Source: Gordionus sp. m RMFG-2023
Lineage: Eukaryota > Nematomorpha > Gordioida > Chordodea > Parachordodidae
Reading direction: 5' to 3'
DNA: 64,000 bases
Assembly (NCBI RefSeq): GCF_954871325.1
Contig: NC_088775.1
Location: 25,087,561-25,151,560 of the forward strand
The notes below the pieces were generated by a model, which was not told the origin of the DNA, did no database searches, and was given only the letters and a program-made list of their open reading frames with translations. A program made the position numbers and the translations under genes. This document shows positions 12,576 to 24,500 of the stretch, in pieces. Each line of letters starts with the position of its first letter. Position 1 is the first letter of the stretch.

Positions 12576-15500
12576 GTAGAATTAAAATATATATTAAATT
12601 TAATAATGAATTTAATTTGAGCATAATTATGATAATTTTCAAATTAAAAAAAGTTTCAACAAGCCTCAATCAATGCCAATTTGTTGCTTGAGCATTCAAC
12701 TAATAGTAAATAAATGCTCTAATTAGATTAAGTATATTGGCTCAAACCACAAAGCAATATTCTATCAAAATTTAAAAAAAAACAAAGGTGTACTGATGCT
12801 AGCTATATCAGGTAGAGACCTGTTAAATTAATATTTTTGGTCAATCCCTACCTAGAGCCTGGTAGCTATTTTTTAGACCTAGGTCTGGGCAGTTGCTGCT
12901 TGAATCTTTAAAGAAGCTTTTAGGCAAAGATAACTAACCCAAAATATTTATTTTATTTACTCTTTAAATGTTATACTTAAATATGAATACTTAACAATAA
13001 CTGACGATTTAATGATATTTATCTATGTTTGTGGCTTGCAAGACCTTTATATCAGGTCTATACTCATGATTAGTGCTCTAATTGTAGATGGAATATTGCA
13101 TTTATTTGAAATATTCATAAATACCAATTTGAATAATAATTATTTGTATACAAATGTTATGATTTGTTCATAATTAATTTAAACAAATATTATTTGAATA
13201 ATTTTAAAAACTTTTAATCACATTTATCATTCCTATTATAAAAAATATTATTGCTATAATGTTATCAATTTACAATTCTGTATAAAAATTTTAATAAAGA
13301 CATAATTGCACTGAAAACAAAAAGACAAAATGTATAACTTATTTGCACTGAAAAAAATATCACAAAATAATATTTACTTATTATACATAATAAATATAAG
13401 AATTAACACAATATATGTCGTAATTGAACTATTCAGGATCATCACAAGGTTTAAAGGGATAACTAAAAGTTAAATGATAATATGGTATTATCACATTTTA
13501 ACGATGATAAAGAGGAATCTTATTTTAAAAAGCATTTTATGTGTGTTTCATTTTTTAATTTTAATGTTATTAATTAATTTTCAATATTGTTTTTTTGGTC
13601 TTATGAAATAAGATATGTCTAATATAGGGTATCAATCGATAGCTAATCAAAAGATCTATTCAATCCCCTTTAATCCAGTTTAGGTCTGGGGGGGGGTCAG
13701 GAATATTTTTATCAAAATAAAATATCAATAAGGAAATCAAATAAAAGCTAATTTAAATATCTTTTGCATCTCCATAATAACAGCATCAAGTAGTGCATCT
13801 TCTTATGGTAATTGTAAATCAATTTGCAATTGCCAAAAAAGTTGCAACAGTAAGAGATGCCAATGTTTTAAAAACGGTATTAATTGTTCCACAAAATGTC
13901 ACTTGAATATTATTTGTGTAAATAATAAATAATTATGCAAAATTACATTTTAAATTTCAATTATCAAAATCAAATAAAATATGTGTTGATTATATGGTTT
14001 GAAAAAAATATATAATAGGGATGATTTGCTTGTAAAGAAGTGCAATAATTTATAACTACAATAAGAAAAATTTATAATGTCATTTTAAAATTTGTGAATA
14101 GATTGTTTAAAATATAGCCTCCAGAAATTTTGATATTTAAAAATATTACATATTAGATTAAGTTACGAGCAAATAGTTTTATCATTGAGTTACAATGAGT
14201 TTTTAGAAAGCATTGACTATATATGACCCTTGCTTATAGTGATATTTAATATTGAAGTCTAAATATGTTGTATTTAACTTTTATTTGATACCCATGTTGA
14301 TGTTTTGTGTTAATAATAATATTCATGACATACACACCCGCTTAGCATGATTTAAGTAATATAATCAAAAGATTATTAATTACTTTTTATTTGATATCCA
14401 TATCAATATTTATTTTTACACCCCCCCCCCCCCCCACCCCGCCATTCCCAGATCAAGTCCAAACCTTTAAAATAAGAGTAAATATTTTCAGTCAAAAGAT
14501 ATTTAAATTACCGTTTATTTGATTCCTATATCAATATTTTGTGTTTATAAAAATATTCCTGACCACACAACCCGCTTAGTTAGATTAAAATTATTAGAAT
14601 CAAGAGATATTTTAATTACCTTTTATTTGATGCCTATATCGTTATTTTGTATTTAAAAAATATTCTTGATCCTCCAAGACCTAGACCCACCCACCTAGAG
14701 TGATAATTATTATTACAATCAAAAGATATTTTAATTATCTTTTATTTGATACCAATATCATTACCTTTTACTTTTTACCCCACCCCCTTAGACCAAGTCC
14801 TACCTATCAAGACCAATAATGAATACTTTCAGTTAAAAGATGTTTAAATTAGCCATTATTTGATACCTATATCTATATTTTGTTTTGATAAAAATATTCC
14901 TGACCCCCTAGACTTAGACTCACTCATTAATGGGGAAATGTTGACCTCTAGTTGAACCGATCTTTTGATAAGCTATCAATCGATACCCTATATTCTACAT
15001 ATCTACTTTCATAAGCCCCCCAAAAAACTTAGAAAATAAATAAATAACAATCAAATTTTTTAAAAAATAAAAGAAAACGCTTTTTAAATTAAGATTATTC
15101 TTTATCATGGTTCAAACGTGATAATACCATATAAGTTCTTTATATTTTAAAAAATTAAATTCTTAGGGTTAGGGTTAAAGGGATCCCTTAAAAACCCATT
15201 ATATTTTTCAAAAAAATTGGGCATAATCAATTTTTATCTGATTAACAATAAATTATTTTTAAAAATTGGTCCTTAAAAGGCATGCTAATTCCAACAATAA
15301 GCTTCTCAAGACTAAACAAACATACTACAGGTGCACTTGATCTAAGTGAAACATATTTAACATAGCATTTTTATATAGGGAATGATATACTATATTATAT
15401 ATAAATGTTTAACATATTTTGAAAAATAGTTCAAAAAATATAACTAAGATTTACATCTTCCAGAAGAACTAGATAGTTATTATTTGGAAAAATGTTACTA

Positions 15501-18500
15501 GTTATTTTTAACAACACTAAAAATATAATAATAGACTGCATATTGCTGCTATAATATTTGAGTTAATTCATACAACATTTATTTATACAATTATAACAAT
15601 ATATATATATATCTGGATATCACATTATTAATAGATGATATGGTTGTCAGGTAGTTAACCATCACCCAATATTATATTAATCATAAATATATATATAATT
15701 ATTATAAAATATATATAACTAATGAATATACTAATTCATGATATATAAATAATATAAAATGATATATTCATACATATATTTCCATATATTGCAAGCTATA
15801 TTATTTGAGTTAATACAACATTTATTTATACAATTATAACAATATATAGATATATATATATATCCGGATATCACATTATAATAGATGATATGGTTGTCAG
15901 GTAGTTAACCATCACCCAATTTATTATAAAATATATATGACTAATGAATATACTAATTCATGATATATAAATAATATAATATGATATATTCATACATATA
16001 TTTCCACATATTGCAGGCTATAATATTTGAGTTAATTTATACAACATTTATTTATACAATTATAACAATATATATATATATCCGGATATCACATTATAAT
16101 AGATGATATGGTTGTCAGGTAGTTAACCATCACCCAATATTATATTAATCATAAATATATATATATAATTATTATAAAATATATATAACTAATGAATATA
16201 CTAATTCATGATATATAAATAATTTTTTTCTCTTTAAGCTTTCACCTTTTCTGATGGTAAGCACCTTCAACATCTCTCTCCACTTTATGTTATTCATACA
16301 ATCTCTTTTTAACTTTATGGCCCCATTGAAGTTTTGGCCTTCCTCTTTTACATTTGCCCATCACTTCCAAACTCTCAACCTTATTTCTTATGTAGTTCAT
16401 AGGCCTTCTCATTGTGTGCCCATACTACCTAAGTCTGTTTACCATTAACTTAGTCTTAATGGGCACTACCTTTAAACTACTTAGTATTCTTGTACTGCGC
16501 ACTTTATTCTTTCTTGTTACCCCAGCAATCATCCTCAGAATTCTCATCTCCATAGTTTGTAGGATTTTTTGGTTGGCCATGTTTCCGTACTTTATAGAAT
16601 AGTTGGTTGTACTATGGAACTGTAAATTTTTCCCTTTAATTTGTGTGGGATTCTTTTGTCAAATAGCACTCCAGATAAAGATCTCCACTTTAACCACCCT
16701 TGATTAATTTTACCCTTTATCTCTTTTTCTATTGTGCCGTTTGTTTGTATAGTGGAGCCCAGATATTTGCAACTTTCAATTGCCGATATCTGCCATTTAT
16801 TTATATCAATACTTTCTGTTTCATCTCCTCCTATCACCATATAATCCATCTTTTCTCTAATTACTTTTAGTCCGTGCTTTTCTAGGATATTTATCATTTC
16901 ATTCTTGGATTCGGCAAATATCACAATATCATCTGCAAATATCATATTCCACGGGACTGTTTGAGGTATAGACTGCTAATACATCTATTACTGTAATGTA
17001 GAGAAGTGGGCTGAGAGTCGACCCTTGATGAACTCCTTCGGCTATTGTGAAGCCTGCTGAAGTACCTGTTGTGCTACGGACCATTGTTGTATGGATATAC
17101 ATATCCTGTATTATTCTTATATATTTTTCGGGAAACTTTTTGTCGCGTAGCGCCCACCAGATAAGTTGTTGATCTTCCAGGCATAAAGCCAAACTGAGTC
17201 TCTCCTATTTCGATTATGTCTCTTAATCTTTTTTCTATTATTTTTTCGTATAGTTTTAGACAAGTGTGACATTAGTTTTATGCCCCTGTAATTTTGACAA
17301 TTGTGTGGATCCCCTTTATTTTTGAAGATAGGAACTATATAGCTCTGCCTCCATTTTCGGGGAAACTCTTCATTTCCAAGTATTTTATTGTACAGATTTG
17401 TGAGGAGATGTATTCCATCCTAGTGCTTTAAGGCTTTCTATTGGAATATCGTCTGGACCCCTAGCTTTGTTGTTTTTCTGTGATTATTTCTTGTTCTGTT
17501 ATAGGTTGTACAAGGTTTTGACTAGTGTTCGTCTAGATGTAGTATATGGGGATTAAAGTTGAGAAACTCCTGATTTCCTTTATTATCAATTTCCCATTTT
17601 TATTCTTGATTACTTTCGGAGCTTCGTTTATATCCCAAGAATTCTTTTCTCGCTGTTTGGTTAATCTGTATATTTTATTTTCGCCTTTGTAGCTAATCTC
17701 TTGGATTTTTTGTATCTTTTTGGATTTGTACCATATTTTATAAAGGGCTTTTTTCTCCTGTATAGTGGTTTGTTCCTCTTCATTCCACCACCATAGTTTT
17801 TTGTATGATATGTTACCTCCCCTTGTCAAGCCTGGCATTGTCTATTAATCTGGATGAAAGGTCTGTCCACATTTTTTCACTGACTGAGGAATCTATTGTT
17901 TCAATGTTTGCATTGATTGCAAAGGCATCTGTCATTGTTTTTAATTTGCCCCATTTGATGCATGGTTCCAGTTTTATCTTGTTTTGAGCGGATTTATTTG
18001 AGATGTGTAAATCCATGACTAGTAGCTTGTGTTGAGCGGCTATATCTTCTCCTGGGATTTTACCTTTTAATCTTCTACAAGGGATTAGCATGAAATCTAT
18101 CTGTGTTTCCTTGTACCACTTTCATGACTGCCTTTTTTCCTATAGTAGGTGTTGGTTAAGGCAAGGTCGAAGGCTGGCGCAAATTTCTGTACATGCTCTT
18201 CTTCATTATTTCTTTCTCCATTTCCAAAACCATCATGATGCCTTTTGTAGCTATCTCTTGCTTTCCCCACATTCGCATTTAAGTCACCACCAATTATGAC
18301 TAGGTCATCCTTAGCGATTTCCATTTCAGCTTCATCGAGGATAGCTCTAAAGTCATCTTTCTCTTCTTCCTTGCAACCCGTTTTAGGAGCATATACTGAA
18401 AGGATGTGTAGTATTGATTGACCAATGCAGAGTTTTATCTTCATTAGTCTATCAGAGATCCCGTTGACTTCTACTACTGAGGAGGTTAGATCTTGACTGA

Positions 18501-21500
18501 GGATGATGCCGACACCGTTCCTATTGCTAACAATTCCATTATAGTACAATTTATACCAATCTCCAATCATCCTTCTTCCTTGCAACCTGTTTGAGGAGCA
18601 TATACTGAAAGGATGTGTAGTATTGATTGACCAATGCAGAGTTTTATCTTCATTAGTCTATCAGAGATCCTGTTGACTTCTACTACTGAGGAGGTAAGAT
18701 CTTGACTGAGGATGATGCCGACACACCGTTCCTATTGCTAACAATTCCATTATAGTACAATTTATACCCATTCTGTCCCTTCCATTCGTCTCTTGTATGC
18801 ACGCTATGTCAAATTTTCTATTGTATTGATGCCAATTCTCTCGTCTTACCTTTAAGCGTCCCAATATTAAAACTTGCTAATCTTGTCTTTTTTGGTTTGA
18901 CCTTTACTTTTCACAGGATGGAGGTCTACACCCAGCGCATCGCTTGGAGTTAACGCCCTAGCTTTCGTATTCATATTTCCATTTGTTTCCTATATTTTGT
19001 TTATTGGACAGGTATCCTTAGCACCCGGCTGTCCAGGCCTGTCGGTGACCTTGGTGTCATCTCTAAGCTCCGAAATTCATCTTACCATATGTCTTTACAC
19101 ATCAGTCATCGAAGAAAAACTTGAAAGTTTTTATGCTCCTTACCAGGATTGAACCTGCGTCCTTCTTCGTCCTCTGTTTCTAAGCATACATCTAACCCAT
19201 TAGGCCACCCCGGCGATATATAAATAATATAATATGATATATTCTTACATATATTTCCATAATATATAAATAACTATATATGTATATTTTCCACACTACT
19301 ACATTTCCCCTTCATTAATTAAAAGGAAATATACATCTCCTAGAGGCGTCCACAACTTAAGGTTTCACCTAAAAAATTGTCTTTCGACTCCATTTGCCCT
19401 TACCATGTGGTGTTTGTTATCTTTTTTAACACTCACTCTTCTCGCAATTAAAATTTTGATCTCTAAGAGCATCATTATTTGCCTTGGTAAGATTGATCTC
19501 TCCTATAGTATCATTGTTTTCCTTGTTGAATGATCTCCCAATGGAGCATCAATATTGATGGAATCCAACCAAAGTATTCTTATCGATTCCATTGTTTATC
19601 TCCCACCAGATTGTCATTATTGGGGCCATTGTATGTTTGATCTCCCACAGAGTATCGTTATCGAGTCCATAGTAGATTAGTCGACATTGTGCTTGAATAT
19701 CCCACAAGGCCACCAGTTATAATCCTTGGATGACCCATGAGATCAAATTTATCCAAGCTGACCAAGAGATCACTATCATCCTTGGATGGCCCATGAAATA
19801 ATCCATTTCCTTACATTGCACAAGAAGCCATCAGTAGTCCTTTAACCCAAGTATGGCTTCTTCTGACTCATGGAAGCCCCATTAGTTTTGCATAGGTTGC
19901 ATGATTTGAGAACCCAACGTCCTTATATCTTTATGTATAAATTGTCCAGCCCAATGTCATGTAAATGTCCTAGATCACTAGTATCCATGTTTTCACAATA
20001 TTATTTCCCATAATGTTCCATTTTTACTGGGTCATAAATTTCCCAAAGTTAATTTCATATCATTACAAATATTCATAACATGGAATTATTCCTTAAATTT
20101 AAATATGCTATTATATTCTTTCTTTTGTAAATTCATTCATCAAAAATTTTCTTTGTTAGCAATTATAATAATTCATTCAATATCCGAACCATCAATATAT
20201 TTTCCAAATCAAATTTATTATTAACCATAATTTTATAATATTTTGCAAATTCTTTATAATTTATTCCATTGACTTAATTCTGATTCACAATTTTATCTTT
20301 ATCCATTTTAATTTCATGAAATATCCTATACATTCATATTGCTCAAACAAATATCATATTACAAAACAGTTTACTTGCCATGACATTTTCCAATTATTCC
20401 CCATAATTTATTTCATAAAACATCCAATTGATTCATATTACGAGTTCTTTGTTTTGTCATAGCCAATTTAATAAATTAGATTAAATTCATACTTATCCAT
20501 GACTGAGCCAATATAATATTTGGAATAATTCATACAACATTCATTTATACAACCATAACAATATATATGGGTGCGGATATCACATTATAATAGATGCTAT
20601 GGGTGTTAGGTAGTTAACCGTTACCCAATATTATTAATCAAAATATATATAATCATTATAAAATATATCTAATTAAAGAATATACTAATTCATAATTTAC
20701 AAATAATATAATATGATATATTCATACATATATTTCCATTATCAATAATAGCTTTATATGTATACTTTCCACATTATTACACAGGCCATCACAAAAATTA
20801 GTATATAAAATTTACTCTTTTGCATGTAATCGGTGTGAGAAAATAGACCATACTAAACTTAAAGCACATCAGTTCTTTGTCTATATTTAAGAAATCCTAA
20901 ATCTTTTAAACCAGTGTATATATTTTTTAGTATCCTATATATATCAACACTTGTATATAGCACAACCATGAAATAAAGTATAATGAAGCGTTGCAATTTA
21001 GATAATTTAGCTATTCTGTCATTTTATAAAAAAAATTAAAAGTGGGACAATTTGTAAATAAGTTGATAATTTTCACAAAATAGTGGAAATTTTAAAAATT
21101 AAATAGCTTAAAAATAGAATAGAAACTAAGATTATTTAGGAAAATTATTTGAATATTAATAATTTATATTTGAATATCAAATGGATACTCAATGTATTAT
21201 TTTTTTATAATATTTATTTTATTTGAAACCTCTCATATTGAGCATCTTTCTCGCTCGTTGCTCGATTTTTCTGACATACATATTCATCATTCCTTCGCTA
21301 TTTTGCTCATCAATCAACAGACCTCTCACAGGCGCTTTTGCTTTATTATTGGCTGCATTTTTTTTTATACCTATGGCCATCCCCCATGAACGCAAAATCT
21401 GCCCATCCTGCCTGAAACCAATACATTTAACAAATGATGGAGAATTTTTTGTTCATGGACCAATCTCTAACAGGTGTCCGCATTCAAAACACACGCCTCT

Positions 21501-24500
21501 TTCTCAGATCACTTACTCGCTTCCCCTCCCTCTCATAGATCCCCCCCCTAAACCAAGAAATTGGTGCCTCATTCTCAGATATTTTTCTTAACTCCACAAA
21601 ACCAAGTATCATAACGAGAATACCCAAAGGAGCGAGAATACAAGTAGCTAAATCTCTCAGCAACTTCATATCTTCTCTTTTGCAAAATTTTAACAAAGAA
21701 GAAGAATGGTTAAAATTTCTAAACTTCGGGTACAATACTTTCAAAATACCTGACATATCACTCCAAAAATCCTTAACTCAACAAATAAAAGATGCCTGTT
21801 TAAACATCAACACTCATCTTCATGAGTCCCAAATCTCCAGACATCCCAAAAACAAAAAAAAAATAACCCCACTTCAACAGAAAGCCTCATTGATTTCGAA
21901 TAAAATTGACAGTCTTAATATCAAAGGGGCCCTCAAACTCATTTCAACCAATGACACTCTGGCGGAATCCAATTTAGATACCTTAATTAAGCTTCGATCA
22001 AAGCATCCCACAACAACATTTATGCCAATATTGCCCCAACCCTACTCCCATTGTGCAGCAGACTTCACACAGGAAGAAGTAAGGAAAGCAATCCTATCTT
22101 TTCATCGGGATTCGGCTCATGGTCTAGATGGGATTAGACCAATTTTTTTACAGGACATTACCTCTCCTGTGATCTGTACACAGGTTTCAATTCTCACTAA
22201 AATCACAAACTTAGTCAACAAAATCCTAAATGGAGACGTACCCAGCTTTATTACCCCCTTACTCTTCGGTGCCAGACTCATCGCACTCCAAAAACCAAAC
22301 AAGGACATTCGGCCCATCACCATTGGTTCAACATACCGTAGATTGGTCGCTAAATTAATCGCATCTAGAATCAAACACGATGCCGCACACCTTCTAACCC
22401 CCTACCAACTTGGTGTAGGGATACCTGGTGGGTGTGAAGCTGCTGTGCACTTAACAAGAATTCACCTTGAAAATAACCCAAAAAACGAATCCCTAGTAAA
22501 AATTGACTACTCTAACGCCTACAACACTCTTTCGCGCAACACGTTCCTACATTCAACTTGCTTCCATTTCCCCGCTTACACCAAATTTCTTTTCTCTTGC
22601 TACCAATCACCAACAATCTTACAATTCAACAAAGAAAAGATACTTTCTGTCGAGGGTATCCAACAGGGTGACCCTCTCGGATCCCTTCTCTTTAGTCTTG
22701 GAATCAATGACATGATAAAATCAATAAACTCTTCATGTACTCTATCGCTCCACGCTTGGTATATTGATGATGGAATCTTGAGTGGTCCCTGTAGTGAAAT
22801 TACCAAAGCAGTCAACATAATTATAGAAATGGGCACAGCCATTGGACTTTCGCTTAACCAGAGCAAATCTGAATTCTCAATGCTCTTAACACTCACGATT
22901 TCAAATTCACATCAAGCGTTGAATTAACACATCTAGGATCGCCTGTAGGAGGACACGAGGCAATAAGCACCTTTCTTCATTCCACACTTGACATACTCCT
23001 TAAACTGGAGGACATCTTTACACTTCTTCCATCACACAAGTCCTTTTTTTGCTAAAAAATTTCTTTTTTATACCAAGGATTCTTTACGCACTTCGGTCAA
23101 TACCAATTTTTAAATATCCTATTCCTCTCCAAACTTACGAAAAAGGAATAAAGGACTTAATCGAAAAAATAGTAAATATCAGATTCAACGAAACCGCTTG
23201 GGCCCAAGCAACTCTTCCAACCAAATTTGTTGGTCTCGGCATCAGATCTCCACATGACTTAGCAATAACTACTTTCATATCGAGTAGTCTCTTAACAAAG
23301 CCAATAACCACCGCCTATAATTCTAAAGAAGACCTTTCCTTAATCGTGGCTATGGATATTTGGAAAACAAAGATCAATGCTGATTCTCATCCCCCCACAA
23401 CCAATAGACAGAGACTGGGATGCACCAGCGGTTGCTCGCTGCGTTGAAACTCTCTTATCTAGCATGCAATCTACCGACCGCACCCTATTCTCTTCCCTGC
23501 TCAATGGTACGGGACATGAGTTTCTTGGGGCCATCCCATCTACCAATCTTCAGCTTCAACTATCCAACAATGAATTTACCCACGCCATCGGCATTCGTCT
23601 AAATTGTTCCATCACTCACCCTCACATCTGCTCAGGGTGCAACTCGCCAGTTGACTCGAAGGGTAGACATAGTTTACATTGTCGCTCCTGCAATGGACGA
23701 TTCATCAGACACAAGCAATGTAATACAATCATCCAACATGCTCTGAAATCCGCCCAAATTCTTTCCATTCTAGAACCACAGGGTCTTTTTAGATCTGACG
23801 GTAAACGTCCTGACGGGATCTCTCAAATCCCATGGAGGAGAGGCCAACTTTTGGTATGGGACTATTCCTGTATTGACCCCATCCAACCACGCCATCAACA
23901 TCCTTGACCAGAAGGAACAACTTAAAACTTCTAAATACACAGAAATAATGAACGATCATTGCTTCATCTCAATCATATCAACCACTCTTGGCACCTTCGG
24001 CAAACTCGCCTTAGCATTTTTCAAAAACTTAGGATCACAAATCAGCAAACTCTCAGAAGAACCTCGAGAGGGTTTTTTTCTTCGTCAACGACTATCCATA
24101 GCGATTCTCAAAGCTAATTATATCAGTTTCAATGGTAGTCTTCTAGCCAAAGAGCTATCCTAAACAACACTTACGTCCCTTTTTCATTTTTGTTTCCTTG
24201 CGCCACACCATCTCCGTTCTTTTTTTTATAGTATTATTATATATTATAATAATATATTTTTGTTTTATAAAAAATTGATTTCTTTGTTTGTTTTGGATGA
24301 TGAAAAATAAAGGTTATTTCTTAAAAAAAAATAATAAAAAAATATTAAAAAACAAATTATTTTTTATAAAAAATAATAAATATAAGATCGTTTGGATATT
24401 TTTTTGGTGTAATTTTACAATAAAAGCGGAGTATATTTAAAAATTAAAAAAAAAGGAGTGTATTTAAAAATTTTGACAAACGGAATATATTTAAGAATCT

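Larger units (their letters stand above)
16224..19214 (-). mobile_element. RTE-clade LINE, near full length, 14-bp target duplication
   Basis: A 3.0-kb non-LTR retrotransposon read right to left. GATATATAAATAAT flanks it exactly at 16210-16223 and 19215-19228, and its 3' end abuts a short T run on the + strand (short A tail). It encodes an APE-type endonuclease followed by a reverse transcriptase, in the RTE/BovB style often annotated as 'craniofacial development protein 2-like'. Length fits intact RTE elements (about 3.2 kb). Its 5' end is a tRNA-like sequence. The reading frame is broken several times, so it is dead. It landed inside an LTR of the older fossil and inside MEK intron 4, antisense to the gene. 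Confidence 0.85.
16015..20781 (-). mobile_element. Non-coding LTR-bearing fossil, interrupted by a LINE
   Basis: On the minus strand, a terminal repeat of about 280 bp at 20505-20781 is followed by about 1.2 kb of internal DNA without genes (19306-20504), a purine tract (AATGAAGGGGAAA) at about 19306-19318, and a second repeat starting TGTAGTAGTGTGG. The second repeat is split into 19229-19305 and 16015-16223 by the RTE LINE. The layout fits a non-autonomous LTR element (TRIM/LARD type). The two repeats differ at many places, so the insertion is old. It encodes nothing recognisable and appears inert. Confidence 0.55.
21240..24345 (+). mobile_element. LINE with restriction-like endonuclease, near full length
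   Basis: A non-LTR retrotransposon with one long coding region on the + strand. It runs from an N-terminal zinc-finger block, through reverse transcriptase, to a C-terminal restriction-like endonuclease. This is the domain order of R2/NeSL/R4/Hero-type LINEs, which often insert at defined sites. It ends in a polyadenylation-like AATAAA near 24307 and an A-rich tail at 24323-24345. About three frame changes separate four large open pieces, so damage is light for this window. It lies in MEK intron 4 in the sense direction. I could not assign the exact clade. Confidence 0.8.

Noticed and set aside
14421-14435. C- and G-runs of 9-15 bp (13688, 14421, 28741, 31952, 36461, 41273) as G-quadruplex or regulatory sites
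   Set aside because: They are single homopolymer runs, several within transposon ends; no spaced runs as needed for a classical quadruplex, and run length is error-prone.
15163-15176. Two TTAGGG repeats, possible interstitial telomere
   Set aside because: Only two units beside an old foldback element; expected by chance in 64 kb of AT-rich DNA.
17805-18299. Plus-strand open frames overlapping the RTE LINE
   Set aside because: Antisense to the endonuclease and linker coding sequence; shadows of the real frame.
19136-19214. Functional tRNA gene
   Set aside because: Acceptor and T stems pair poorly, box B is one base short, and it is the 5' end of a LINE.
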